A DNA stretch of 64,000 nucleotides from Hemileia vastatrix (taxonomy: Eukaryota > Basidiomycota > Pucciniomycetes > Pucciniales > Zaghouaniaceae): contig JASXTE010000005.1 in assembly GCA_030280995.1 (NCBI GenBank), positions 29,948,001 to 30,012,000 on the forward strand, given 5' to 3'. This document shows, one piece after another, positions 12,262 to 23,549 of the stretch. Position numbers and translations under genes: made by a program. Position 1 is the stretch's first letter. Each line of letters begins with the position of its first letter. The notes under the pieces are model-generated. The model was not told where the DNA came from and did no database searches. It saw nothing but the letters and a program-made list of their open reading frames with translations.

Positions 12262-12333
12262 TGTCCCCTACAGGAGTCGAACCTGTGACCACTTATGACA
12301 TGTTAGTTGCTCTAACCACTGAGCTAAGGAAAC
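12262..12333 (-). tRNA. tRNA-like cloverleaf inside the TRIM 3' LTR
   Basis: The minus strand gives 72 nt: acceptor GTTTCCT/AGGGGAC, D arm GCTC/GAGC, T arm ACAGG/CCTGT with loop TTCGACT, discriminator A. A-box (TAGCTCAGTGG) and B-box (GGTTCGACTCC) match Pol III consensus. The anticodon arm is poor: ACTAA/TAAGT has an A-A mismatch and the loop CATGTCA lacks U33. A shifted fold gives a CAU anticodon but distorts the arm. More likely a tRNA-derived promoter than a working tRNA. Confidence 0.6.
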
Positions 12334-12456
12334 CAGTGCGAGGTGTACCCACAACACCCCCCCGTGCACCGAGCTGACTAGGCAACTACCTTACCGCAGC
12401 CTGGGGATTAGCCAGATAACGCTGGGCCCATAACCTATTAAGGAGGAAAAGGATAG

Positions 12457-12528
12457 TGTCCCCTACAGGAGTCGAACCTGTGACCACTTATGACATGTTA
12501 GTTGCTCTAACCACTGAGCTAAGGAAAC
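12457..12528 (-). tRNA. tRNA-like cloverleaf inside the TRIM 5' LTR
   Basis: Same sequence as the copy 195 bp to the left, as expected for the paired LTR. On the minus strand this is the upstream LTR, so its internal A and B boxes could drive Pol III transcription of the whole element. Confidence 0.6.
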
Positions 12529-12740
12529 CAGTGCGAGGTGTACCCACAACACATTCAATCAAAAAATATTTAGACAAGAGATTGTTTAGATATAGTAATT
12601 ATTTGTACTAATACTTTTTATTTTATTTTAATTTTTGTATTACAGATTTTCTTCTGTACACAACAACAACTGGAATATTAACGAAAGTATGTGGATTTTT
12701 TTTTGTTAATTGTTCTCTTGAAGTTATGGGAATAGTAAAT

Positions 12741-12832
12741 GTTATGTGATTTATGACTAATGCAGCATGCGTGCTGTTAGAGCGTTATTGCCCCTCTTAG
12801 TCACTCATTCATGCAATGATAACTTAAAAGTA
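12741..12832 (+). ncRNA. Conserved hairpin, copy 4 of 5
   Basis: The core TAATGCAGCATGCGTGCTGTTAGAGCG keeps the pattern, with a GC variant inside (GCATGC/GTGC). The stem ATGACTAATGC pairs with GCGTTA…TAGTCA. The outer arms share GTTAT…ATAAC but pair poorly. GTATGT is upstream at 12688. Confidence 0.45.
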
Positions 12833-12982
12833 ATAAATTTCATTTGAGTTTTAATTAACGTTTCGTTCTTGTTTTTTTTGGTTACAAAATAGGAGGTTGA
12901 AAATTTTTGGATTAAAATAAATTAATGTATGTCAAAGTATCTTCATTTTATAACGAAAAATTGTCTAGTATTTGATTAGTAT

Positions 12983-13065
12983 GAAATAACATGATTGAGT
13001 TTTAATGCAGCGAGCATGTTGTTAGAGCATTATTGCCCCTCTTAGACTCTGAATCATGTTATTTC
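12983..13065 (+). ncRNA. Conserved hairpin, copy 5 of 5
   Basis: GAAATAACATGATT (12983-12996) is the perfect complement of AATCATGTTATTTC (13052-13065). The core is nearly identical to copies 1 and 2. GTATGT is upstream near 12926. It lies about 95 bp before the TET-like start codon. Confidence 0.5.
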
Positions 13066-13159
13066 AACTCAAACATTTAATTTATGTAATTTAAATGATT
13101 GAGAAGTCATATACTGACCATGAATTTATATCTGAATCGAAGTTTTAGTAGAGTAACCC

Positions 13160-14418
13160 ATGTGTGATTCAGAAGAAGACTTTGTGAGAAAGGATGGTAA
13201 AGGAAAAAATCGAGGGAGAAGGGCAGGGAAGAAAAAACATCCAAACAAAAATGGAAAAAGAAATATTATGGCAAGTAAAGAAGCAGAAGAGGGGGGAATT
13301 AGTGTAATAGAAGGAAATCTGATGTTTGGTAGACAATTGAAAGTAAAACCGATACACAAGACACAATATGGAGCATTAAACCCACAAGATTTCAAGCAGC
13401 TGAATGAGGGAACATACTTCATCCAGCCCAGAAAAAGAGGTGTACGACCAATAATTATATCATCGATTTCGTTGGAGCAGTTAAAAATGCTCAATAAACT
13501 TGACGGTACGAGACAGGCCATGAGAGAAATTCAACTTTTGGAGCATGTGGTCTCATGTAACGGACCACAAGAAAGTGGAGTAATGTTTTCTGAAGGAATT
13601 TTGATGGGATGCTCGATTCCTCTTGATTTAAGTAAGCATTTTTTCATGTTTTCCAATTATTTAAACATTAATAGACTGTATTAGGCCAATATGTGAACAA
13701 AAATATTACAAAAGCTGAAAGAGATCAAGCAAAAAAACCATTATCAATTTTTTATAGATTTTTCTTTCAGTTGTTGTCCAAGAAGTTATATGAGGAAGCA
13801 CGGGTATTGTCAAAAGAGTTAAATATACCGGGTTGGGAAGAGGAAGAGGACTCTTTTTTTGGAAATCTGACATGGACCACGGGGATTAATGGTAATGGAT
13901 ACAGTAACACTCCGCACTGCGATAGGGATGGGAGTCGATATGCATTTGGGATTTGGTACCCCAAAAATACGTATAAAAATGAACTCGATGAGCGCCCATA
14001 CAATAAGAATAAACCACGACAAGAAGGAGGAGAGTTTATTTTCCCAGAGTTGGAGACGAAAATAAACTTCAACAACTGTGATGGACTATGGTTGATACTT
14101 TGACCAGCGAATGAAGTACTGCATTACACGTCAAAATGTAATGAGGAAGAAGGGTTCACACGTCTGGGATCATCAATTCAAGTTTCCAAGAAGCTATTCA
14201 AAGGACTTGAAATTTTTTCTCTTCTAGGAATAGACGTTCCACAGTACATTGCAACAAAAGACAAAACGACAAAGCTAAAATTATTAAAAGAAAAAATTAG
14301 AACGACACTACAAAACGAAAATCTGGCAGATAAGGATCATGAAAAACTCATAACTTATCAGAAAAGTGTTGATAATTCTCTTAAGAAGAAAAGAGATGGT
14401 AAGAACAATATTAAATAA
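13160..14418 (+). pseudogene. TET/JBP-like 2OG-Fe(II) dioxygenase (cargo gene, one nonsense codon)
   Basis: Two exons: 13160-13631 and 13685-14418, joined over a 53-nt phase-1 intron (GTAAGC…TTAG). The N-terminus is Lys/Arg-rich (KNRGRRAGKKKH), perhaps for nuclear import or DNA contact. The double-stranded beta-helix shows the iron-binding HxD (N-T-P-H-C-D, His codon 13915, Asp 13921), the FGIWYP strand, then GGEFIFPEL (about 14027), the usual Tet-like order. The frame hits TGA at 14101-14103 where the family has Trp. Beyond it the frame continues open with the distal His (14122) and the 2OG-binding Arg (FTRLG, 14161) to TAA at 14418. The stop would remove both residues, so the allele should be inactive unless read through. 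The family oxidises 5-methylpyrimidines or thymine in DNA; the substrate here is unknown. The ATG is the first in frame after a TAA, and the hairpin array lies upstream. Confidence 0.7.
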
Positions 14419-15060
14419 AAATAATATTAAGCATTTTTTAAAAGATGAAAATACAGAGTATATCATATGTAGGTTCTGAAACTTTGAAAAAGTAGTGTGA
14501 AAAGGTAGAGTAAAGTGATGGCTGTGGGTTGAAGGAACAAAATGAGGGTAAAGAATGTTATAAAAAAAGGTTATGGAGGTATGTGTATATAAGGATCTAT
14601 GTGAGAGCACCAGAAAGAAATTGAATAATGAGGTTCCACTAAATTAAGAAAAGCAGTATAGAGAGAGATAGTGAAGTTTACAAAAAGGGAGTAATCATAT
14701 GTAAAAGGGTTTTGTTAAAAATGTATATTGATGTATTGAGACTGAAGGAGAGATATGTAGTTGATAGTGAAGTCATTAAAATGACATAGATAGCACAAGC
14801 ACAGTAACATAAAACTAGAGAATATAATAGAATCTTATGTAGATGTTAAAGTACATGGTAAAATAAATATGAAGATGATCAAATAAGGAGATACAAAGAA
14901 AATATTATCAAGGAATTATAAATGATGAATAAATTTTCAAGGAGGTTGAAGGATGGTAAATATTAATATAGATGTGATTATTAAGAAAATATTATTAATG
15001 ATGTGATTAAAGGATAGGACCATTTCAGCAGGTAAAAATAACAGGACAGACACTGATTAA
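14419..15060. other. A/G-rich spacer after the TET-like gene
   Basis: No coding or structural signal seen; rich in AGA/TATG words. Confidence 0.4.
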
Positions 15061-15136
15061 CGGCTGCTGGTCAAGGCACACTTCTAAAAATTTCATAAAC
15101 ATTTTGAATTGAAGCAAAAATACACATGTTTACGCT

Positions 15137-17110
15137 GATCTTTGCTTTAAGATCAAGGTGCACCTTTTCAATTTTTAATAACAATGTGTTAAAAGCAAAC
15201 AATATAGTGGTAAACCCACTCATGTGTACCCTGATCATCGTGCAAAGATGAGGGTACACTTCTCAAAATCTCTGATACACTTTTTATCAAGGCCAATATA
15301 CAATGGTGGACTCTGATGTTCGGCCGAAGATGAAGGTCCACCACTTCAAATATCACTGAACACATGGTTGCAGGCAAAAATACCATGGTGTACCCTGATC
15401 TTCGGCCGAAGATCAGGGTTCACGTCTTCAAATTTCAAGAAATATTTGAATAGGAGAAAAAACATATGTACCCTGATCTTTGTGTGCAAATCAGGGTACA
15501 CATCTTCAATTTTCACACACAATGTGTAGAAAGGCAAAAATACAATGGATGCCTCTGATGAAGGTGTTAGAACAAGGGTCATTTATTTTCAAATTCATGA
15601 ACAATTTGAATACAGGGAAAGACGAAAGGTGAACCCTGATCTTCACGCGAAGATCAGGGTACACATCATCAATATTCATGTAGTTTTTGAATAACGGCAA
15701 AAAAACACATGTGTACCCTGACCTTCGTGCAAAGATCAGGGTTCACTTGTCTAAATCTCACATACAATTTAGTCCAGGTAAAAAATACAAAGGTGGACTC
15801 TGATCTTTGCCTGAAGATCAGGGTACACATCATTAATTTTCATGTACTTTTTGATAACAGCAAAGAAACACAAGTGTATCCCTGATCTTCGCGCGAAGAT
15901 CAGGGTACACCTCTTCAAATTTCAACAACATATGAGTAGGAGTAAGAATCACAGGTGGGCATCCATCTAAAGCAAACAATAAAGGTCAACTATTCCAAAT
16001 TCAAAGATGAACACTGTTATTTTAGTTAATATAAAATAATATGATATATAGTCTTTGATTGTTAGAATTTGAAGTAATTTTGTTCATGTATAAATTATAA
16101 CAAACCAACCATGATTAATCTGCACAGGTCAAGATTTACATGTGGTTTTCGAAAGTATATTTTAACTTCACTTAATAATCTTTCAAGGAAAATCTTACCT
16201 GCAGGGGAACATCAGATTCCTTCATTGTATTTTTGCATTATTTTAAATTATATGAAAAAAAATTTAGAGGTGTACACGGATTTTTCCCTGAAGATCAGGG
16301 TCCACTATGGTATTTTTGCCTGCAACTATGTGTTCAGAGAGGTAGACCTTCTTCACAAGCGGAAGATCAGAGTCCACCATTGTATATTGGCCTTGATCAA
16401 AACTGTATCATAGATTTTGAGAAGTGTACACTGATCTTCGCGCGAAGATCAGGGATACACTTGTGTTTCTTTGCTGTTATTCAAAAAGTACATGAAAATT
16501 AATGATGTGTACCCTGATCTTCAGGCAAAGATCAGAGTCCACCTTTGTATTTTTTACCTGGACTAAATTGTATGTGAGATTTAGACAAGTGAACCCTGAT
16601 CTTTGCACGAAGGTCAGGGTACACATGTGTTTTTTTGCCGTTATTCAAAAACTACATGAAAATTGATGATGTGTACCCTGACCTTCGCGCGAAGATCAGG
16701 GTTCACCTTTCATTTTTCCCTGTATTCAAATTGTTCATGAATTTGAAAATAAATGACCCTTGTTCTAACACCTTCATCAGAGGCATCCATTGTATTTTTG
16801 CCTTCCTACACATTGTGTGTGAAAATTGAAGATGTGTACCCTGATTTGCACACAAAGATCAGGGTACATATGTTTTTTCTCCTATTCAAATATTTCTTGA
16901 AATTTGAAGACTTGAACCCTGATCTTCGGCCGAAGATCAGGGTACACCATGGTATTTTTGCCTGCAACCATGTGTTCAGTGATATTTGAAGAGGTGGACC
17001 TTCATCTTCGGCCAAACATCAGAGTCCACCATTGTATATTGGCCTTGATAAAATTTGTATCAGAGATTTTGAGAAGTGTACCCTGGTCTTCGCGCGAAGA
17101 TCAGGGTACA
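15137..17110. repeat. Inverted duplication of an 82-bp-period palindrome array
   Basis: The left block (about 15137-15910) and right block (about 16290-17110) each hold 9-11 palindromes of about 34 bp with half-site TGTACCCTGATCTTCG and its complement. Right-arm starts are near 16425, 16508, 16590, 16672, 16755, 16834, 16911, 16994 and 17076; the spacing is 77-83 bp. The spacers differ between units but share words such as TTTTTGCC and TTCAAATT. The outer 690 bp of the two blocks (15218-15908 against 16430-17110) are near-perfect reverse complements, unit by unit. Short open frames through it are by-products of the repeat (VYPDLR.KIRVH recurring) and are not genes. Confidence 0.85.
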
Positions 17111-17119
17111 CTTGTGTTT

Positions 17120-17740
17120 TTTTGCTTCTATTTCAATCTGTTTTGGAATATCAATTTGGATTACCCTTAACTACCATTATAGGTTAGAGTACACATTTTT
17201 TAATTTGAATGTGTTCACATTATTCTTTCTCTTTTCTTCATCTAATTATATTTTTGATGAGTATATTATATTCATTATTCCTTGCCTTTGTATACTTCTA
17301 TTATTATCAGGAATAACACTGCTGCTTTCTTTCTATGAATGAATATATCATTTAATCATTCGACTTATGAGTTTTTACATTTTTTATGATTCTGTACTTC
17401 ATATTTAATTGTTGATGTTTTTTCAATTACCTATTCTTCTTTTCTAACACTTTATACTCATTAAATACATTTATAACTGTCATCTTATTTTTTAAAGTTG
17501 TTTATAATTCTTATTTTTCCATCTTTCCACACTTCATTTGCATACCTCATATTTATTATTATTCACATTTATTTTTAATCCATGTATTATAATTATTGCA
17601 CATTTTACACAATTCTTGCATATTTCTTATTTCCAAATTTTTTTAATTTTTAATTTTTTTATTATTATTTTGAAATATTCATATTATTGTAGCTATTTAC
17701 ATCAATATTATATCAAGTATAGCATCTATTTATATAAATA
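17120..17740. other. T-rich spacer
   Basis: Low-complexity T/A-rich sequence 3' of the minus-strand gene ending at 17751. Nothing else seen. Confidence 0.4.
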
Positions 17741-17750
17741 TAATCAATAT

Positions 17751-20131
17751 TTACTCTTTAATACTTGGAGTTTGAAAAAAATATGTATCAGGTTGGACTA
17801 TTTTCCAATGATCCAAAAAATCAGCAGTTATTGCACGAGCTATTTCCAAGTGTGATGGCATACAGAAGTCTTTCGTGTTTGCTGGATTTTTGATAATTTT
17901 GTAAAAAAGACCTATGATGTAGCTATTGAGATTCTTCCATATACGTTCTTCTGATTTAAATGTGCAATTACTTTTTTTGCGAATACAATCAACCTGACTT
18001 ATAAATGCTAAAAAATCACTGATACTTGCAAATCTATAATCATGCGAACATATAAATAAACCCCTTACCCCATCTATCAAATACATAATAAAAGGTTGAA
18101 AGTTATGATTTGCTGTGCTTTGTTCAATCTGAATCAGTGACCTTTCTTCTGCATTGTTGGATCCAGACTGAATCAATTGTCCACCGTCTTTTTCTTTTCT
18201 TTTCCGCTTTTCTGAAGCTGTTTTCGGTTTCGCCTGTGATCTTGCATACAATGACAAGTATGACTTCAAACAGTTGGATATGACATTTTGAAATTGTAAA
18301 AGGGGCGTCATTGAGTTGGTCATGGCTTTGTACTTCTTCATCTCACTTGCTGAACTCGAAATTGGTGGAGTCTTGTTCATAAGTTTGTCAATATGATCGA
18401 TTAATAGAAGACTTCGTGTTACCGGATCATCATTCTCAATCATTTCGGGTGGAGGTGCCTGATGTGTTTCGTTTGCCATTAACTCTAGAGACGAGGCAAT
18501 CAGTGTCGACCAGTACTGTTGAGAATGTGGGCTGACAAATTGACATCGACTAAGCAAACGAAACAGGTGGGTTTCTGGATTTGATGTCTTCTTTTTGCAC
18601 AAGTACCCATAAGTTTCATTCAATGATTTTGCATTGAACTCGGCAAGTTTTGAAAAGTCAATTTGATCGGTCGAGTACCATGGTTGCGTAGATTCATTTA
18701 AATCCAAAAATTGAGGGCCTACAATAAGAGTCATAAAGTTAATAAATACAAAAATTATATTTTCAATAGTGAAGAAATTACCCAATTCATTGATGACTTT
18801 AACCCATTCTGCATGAGTGCCTTGGGTGAAATGAAACGAGAACGCATCAAACGACGGTGTTAAAATCTTCTCCGTTCCTCGAAAATTCAGAAAGAATGTG
18901 ATTGCATTCCATGCCTTGTTCACCTTTTGCCAGCTGATTTTTCCTTCAAAAAATAATAAAGTTCTTTGATATCTGATTTTAAATCCATATCTTTCAACAA
19001 GGACGGCTCTTTTGATGCAGAAGATACTACAGAAATGTTAAACATTTAGCCACATTTTTTTTTGAATAAAAATATTAAATACACATACTTAACGGTTCCA
19101 TTTGAGAATGTGGTACCGCATCATCCCTTGCAGTTGTTTCTTCAGCCGCAGATGATATCTCTCTGTTGTGATTGTCACTGGCAATGATTGGTGTTTCTTT
19201 TTTCTTTTGTGAATTTTCTGCATCTATGTCTGTAAATATTATAAAAAGAAATGTGTCAGTTTCACAAAATAAATTTTAAATTATCAGCTATGATATTATA
19301 TTCATCTTTTACCTGCTTCAGATTCACCTTGATCGTTTTTCCTAAAGTTAAATTGCACGACAATAGTTTATGAGAAGGGATATCAGTATATCTCATGAAA
19401 GTTGTATGATTAAAATTATACTTACGAATTACTTGATAACATTGGGTCTTCTTGTCTTTCAGATTCTTCTTCTCCATCAGGAGTAGGAGATGAAGAATAT
19501 TCTGGAACCAATGAGGAGCTTAATGAGGTACGTGCTCTTTTTGTCCGATGAGTATGATCCAACCTCTTGTTTACATTTCTTGAAGCACTACCCGATTCTG
19601 ACTCTTGTGCCTCCTTGACCTTAATATGAGAATCTTCGGGAACTTTCTTAGTATCCAGATATGCTAATAATTATAAATAATAATGTTTTAGATTCAATAA
19701 CAATTAAAGTATGAAATTACTCACATTTTTTTTGATGTTTAACAAAGTTAAGAAACGATGATGCTGAGTCCACATATGCCTTGTGAACTCTCATTTCTTC
19801 CAACTCCCTAACAAAAGATGCTGCTCGTTCCTCCATCATATTGAGTTTTTCATAGTATTCTTCAGCCGTAATCTCAATAATTTCTGACTGAAGTGCTGGC
19901 TCCCTAGATGTTGATTGTAATGGATTGCTTGATTGGAGTGAAAATTTTTCGAAAGTGGCAGTCTCATTGAAATTTTCTTTTATTGCTTGAGCATCTACAT
20001 ACAAAATGAAAAGTAAGCTTTCACATAAATAGTTTTTTATCACTGACTTATTACTAACCGGGTGATGGTGTTGCATTTTTCTTACAACCTGAAGACGGGA
20101 CTGATGATAGCTTGGAACTTGAGTCTGACAT
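17751..20131 (-). pseudogene. Unknown cargo gene A (multi-exon, one frameshift)
   Basis: Consistent exons on the minus strand: 20131-20059, 19994-19725, 19663-19426, 19341-19313, 19229-19089, 19026-18782 and 18718-17751. They are joined over introns of 61-139 nt with GT…AG ends and compatible phases. The intron at 18719-18781 (63 nt) is a multiple of three without stops, so it can also be read through. The N-terminal third is Ser/Glu-rich and disordered with a short coiled coil (EEYYEKLNMMEERAASFVRE). The C-terminal half is globular with a basic patch (KRKRKEKD) and no motif I know. One break: the T run 18938-18942 is one base short for the frame that leads into SWQKVNKAWN. Possibly a DNA-binding partner of the transposase (a TnpA-like role), but this is speculation. 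Confidence 0.6.
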
Positions 20132-21432
20132 GCTATAAGATTAAAAAAAATTAGAATGAAGAGGACAATAATCTTTATTAATAGATGAATTATTTAAATT
20201 TAACTAATCTAGCAAATGGAGAAAATATTTGAAATCGATAATGTTTCGTTTTATTTAGAGTAATGTGGGATGATGTGAAAAAACTTTGAAATCAGACTCC
20301 CTTATATAATTATTGAAGCCTTCATTCTTAAGTTACGGTAATGTTTTTCCTTGAGCAAACTATTGTGCAATTTGAAAATTGTGATTGCATATGCAACCCC
20401 CATTGTTTGGTTGTTAGGGAATACCTTTCAAGGAAAGACAGGCGAAATAAATTTCAAACTAAACATGCATTGTAAATAATTATCCAGCTAAGCACTAAGT
20501 CCTTTAATAACTATACTTCAGCTGGTTGAGCAAAATTCAAATTAAAGGATTTTCCATACATTAAACTTTCTAACATTCCTCAAGCAGAACGTTTAAAATG
20601 AATTGAACATCACTAAAATGGCCTTAGGCATATGCACCATACACTTGAACTATTAAAAAAACAATTATGGAAAATTCACCAGACTAAGTTTGAATATGTA
20701 CCGAACTTCGCCCCACAACAAGCTCCCACCGGTGTTCAACCAGAGTTCAGCATGATTTTGGCACAAGTTTACAAGAAACTTAAACATTTTTTAAGTGATA
20801 TACTTCAAAATTTTGTTAGGAAAAAAAATTTGCCACATCATAATCACCTTAAAAATTATACAATGGCTAATATAAATATTCAATCCAAATCAAAACAGCA
20901 TTTCAAGATTACATTGAACATTCGTTAAACATATTGATTCAAATTGGAATGAAACTTAGCTTTTAGTGAAAGAATACACTTTCAAATTTTCACTTCTTAA
21001 TGCCGGTTGACCTACCTTGGGTTGTCTAGTATTCATGTACTTAAATGTAAAATTATCCTTAGACTTTTTTATTCCACTATTGCATATCTTTGATCACTTT
21101 GATTATCCAATGCATTTGTGCCAACACGGCACATATCACAGGTACGCACCTGTATGTCTCAATCAAACCTACACACACTTAATTGTTCTATCATAAGAAT
21201 CCGATGATTAAAACTTAAAACATTTCACTGCACTTTTGGCTCATTTACATTTAAAGATATATTTACAAATAAAACACTTTTTTTCTTACTATTTATAATT
21301 AGATTAGGAAAAAAGCTGGTCGGCTAGTAAATACAATTTTCGCATTAATCCCCTGTAAGAACAACTATTTAATATCTACAGTAAACAATATATTTCTTAT
21401 ATGATATATGAAAGAGCTTCTTATAAGTATAA
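20132..21432. other. Spacer between cargo genes A and B
   Basis: No convincing ORF; a 98-codon plus-strand frame at 20632-20928 has no motif. It should contain the promoter of gene A, but no TATA box stands out. Confidence 0.4.
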
Positions 21433-23157
21433 CTATATACATAAATTATTCAAGCTTGAATAAATCTTTTCTAAATCAACTTCATTTTTAGCTGCAAGAA
21501 TATCACTTTCAATCTTATTTAGACTATTTAAAAAATTACTTGAGTAAAAATTTTTTGGTAAATTTCGGGGAACACCAATTATACCATTTTTTGAAGATTT
21601 TTTCTCAGAAGAGCGCTCATATGTCTTTTTATACTGGAGAAGAGCCCTTTGATTTGTTGCTAAAGAAAATGCTACTTTATCAAGTAAATGGATACACTCA
21701 GTGAGTCGTTGGCTTCTCCATGCAGGTATTACACGTATGGGCCGCTTTGTAGACTCTTTTTCTTCCTCGATATCTGATGTGCATTCAGTTGTCAAAAAGA
21801 GGGCGATAAAATCTTCATTTCCATGGCAGTATTTACCCGATATAGTCCAACGTGTTTCAGCTATCTAAAATGTTAAATAAAATCATATCTTGTAAGTAGC
21901 TTTTATTTTGAAAGATTAGGGGAAATTCTCACTTTTTTTCGGTGTCTTTGCACTTGTGCCTTGGAATGGTTTATCTTCTTGATATCCACAAGAGAAGTAT
22001 CTTTTCTTCCTTTATACTTCCTCAACTATTTACCTTTATTTAAAACCCACTGTTCAATGACAATGGAAATAAATTTGAATTTCTCTGCGTCCACCCAATT
22101 CACCGTCTTAAGCCAAGTCAGTGCAAATTCTGCCAAAATTGCCGATACTACTTGATTCCAGACTGATCCTGAAAATGATTTGCAAGACCATTCAAAAGTA
22201 AGTCTCAGGAATCCTTTTTCTTGTAAAGCCCGCTCAAGATTTTTCTTCAATGTCATCGGGACAGGAGGACCACCAGGAATGTTCAATAAATCACTCGTAG
22301 GCTGAAAAGCAGGCAAACCAATTTTCTCTCCAATGTGAGCAGCTGCAGTTCTAGCTAAATAGTCTTTATCAGCAGCAGTTTTTGGCTGATGAATTGAGAA
22401 AACCTTTTCAATTGCCTGTCGAAGTAGATTCTTTTTGTTCTGAGTCCAATTAAGCCAATTTTTAACCTCCTCTTCAGTTGGGCTTTCTGGATAGTGATTC
22501 AGTTGTGTCGGGCCACCCAGGCACACTCTTAAGAAGTGATGAATATTTCGGCTGATTGTTTCAGAACTTCTGGGTGCATTTCTTGCTTTCGAGATGGATT
22601 TTATGACTTTTTCTTGACGACCCTCTGCTGTTCTTCTCTCAGCCGCTTTCCTTTTTTGCTCCTTAAAATTATTTCGTAGCTTTGGATCAAAAGTGCCTAC
22701 AAAACAGGGAAAAAAATTAAATCAGTCATTAAAAGTACATTTGCATTTATCAAAATAATTTCAAGTACTCAACTAGAAAATTCAGGTTCATCTGGATTTT
22801 GTTCAGTATTCTTGGGCAGGAAATCATTCAGTAACCCGGCAACAAATTCAGCATTCTTAGCAGCCCCATTTTGATTCGTCTGTTCCTCTCGATTTTGATG
22901 CGGAGTATTTTTCTGCCTTTGGTCGTTAGATGTAGATGTAGAAGGACCAGCGTGGGGGTTACTGTTACCATCCTTAGCTTCTGGATTTGGAGTCTCGTAT
23001 TCCACATCCATATCCATAGTTCCATTATCAATAATAGAATTTAACAATTGACCTATTTTTTGTGAAATTGAAGTCAAATTAGAAATATCAAATTATTAAC
23101 TTGGCAGAATGATTTAGTAGATAACAATGTCTTACTCATATCAAAATCTTTGTCCAT
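21433..23157 (-). pseudogene. Unknown cargo gene B (four exons, one nonsense codon)
   Basis: Exons 23157-23136, 23052-22774, 22696-21933 and 21864-21433 join in phase on the minus strand. The product begins MDKDFDMSQLLNSI. It has a Pro/Asn/Gln-rich acidic segment, a basic helix (EQKRKAAERRTAEGRQEK), then a globular part with GGPTQLNHYPESP, LARTAAAHIGEKIGLPAF and SVWNQVVSAILAEFALTWLK, and a Ser/Lys-rich tail ending NNLCI. A TAG at 22028-22026 interrupts exon 3; the frame then stays open to the next donor, so a single C-to-T change (CAG to TAG) would explain it. No known domain recognised. The donor of exon 2 is GTTGAG, non-optimal. It lies downstream of the transposase on the same strand. Confidence 0.6.
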
Positions 23158-23549
23158 ATTTTAATCCTTTACAATAATTTTTTTAAAAGTGTTGTTAATT
23201 AATCAGAGAAAAATTTATAAAGAGTTTTGGAATTGGGCTTGAAAATTGCCTTCCTAAACTGAAATGAGTATTATTTATACTTCCCACCTTACTTATTACT
23301 TTTTCTAAATTTTTTTATCTCTGTCGAATTCCTACCAAATTCATGTTTGATATCTCATAATGCTGAGTGATGTTTGGAATTATGCAACTATTTTTTTATA
23401 TCACGTTGTTAAGGCATTGCTCAATCAAAAAAATCTTTATTCTCCCATTCTCCACCCAAAATTGTGCCATTCATCACTTTGCTTGCATTACCACTCCTTT
23501 CAAATGCCAAAGGATCAAAATTAACTCAAACTGCTTCTATTCAGAGTAA
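23158..23549. other. Short spacer between the transposase and gene B
   Basis: AT-rich sequence, no ORF of note. It would hold the promoter of gene B and the 3' end of the transposase transcript. Confidence 0.4.

Larger units (their letters stand above)
12241..12551 (-). mobile_element. TRIM: 311-bp miniature LTR retrotransposon with tRNA-like LTRs
   Basis: Two 116-bp direct repeats (12241-12356 and 12436-12551) flank a 79-bp internal segment, with the 5-bp target duplication CATTC on both sides (12236-12240, 12552-12556). On the minus strand the internal segment begins directly after the 5' repeat with GGTTATGGGCCCAGCG, complementary to the anticodon arm of eukaryotic initiator tRNA-Met. That is the half-tRNA primer site used by Drosophila copia. 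It ends in a G run directly before the 3' repeat, which begins TG: a polypurine tract. It has no coding capacity, so it would need a helper copia element. The LTRs carry a tRNA-like sequence with Pol III boxes. The two LTRs look identical by eye, so the insertion is recent. Confidence 0.85.
12175..12566 (+). ncRNA. Conserved hairpin, copy 3 of 5, split by the TRIM insertion
   Basis: The left arm (12175-12190, ATTACATGATTGATGA) and diverged core (12191-12235) end at CATTC; the right arm resumes after the inserted element at the second CATTC (12552-12556), then AATCA. Removing the insert restores TGATTGATGAC against GTCATTCAATCA with one bulge. The core is the most diverged of the five copies. 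Confidence 0.5.

Noticed and set aside
12262..12528. Two ordinary tRNA genes
   Set aside because: They lie inside identical direct repeats with retroelement signals, and the anticodon arm is malformed.
13126..13521. Minus-strand ORF opposite the TET-like gene
   Set aside because: Shadow frame; the plus-strand reading carries the motifs and splice sites.
15137..17110. CRISPR-like array
   Set aside because: Regular repeats and differing spacers, but the context is eukaryotic, the repeats are full palindromes, the spacers share words, and no cas genes exist nearby.
15071..17170. Short ORFs with recurring VYPDLR.KIRVH
   Set aside because: They are translations of the palindrome repeat and occur on both strands of the inverted duplicate.
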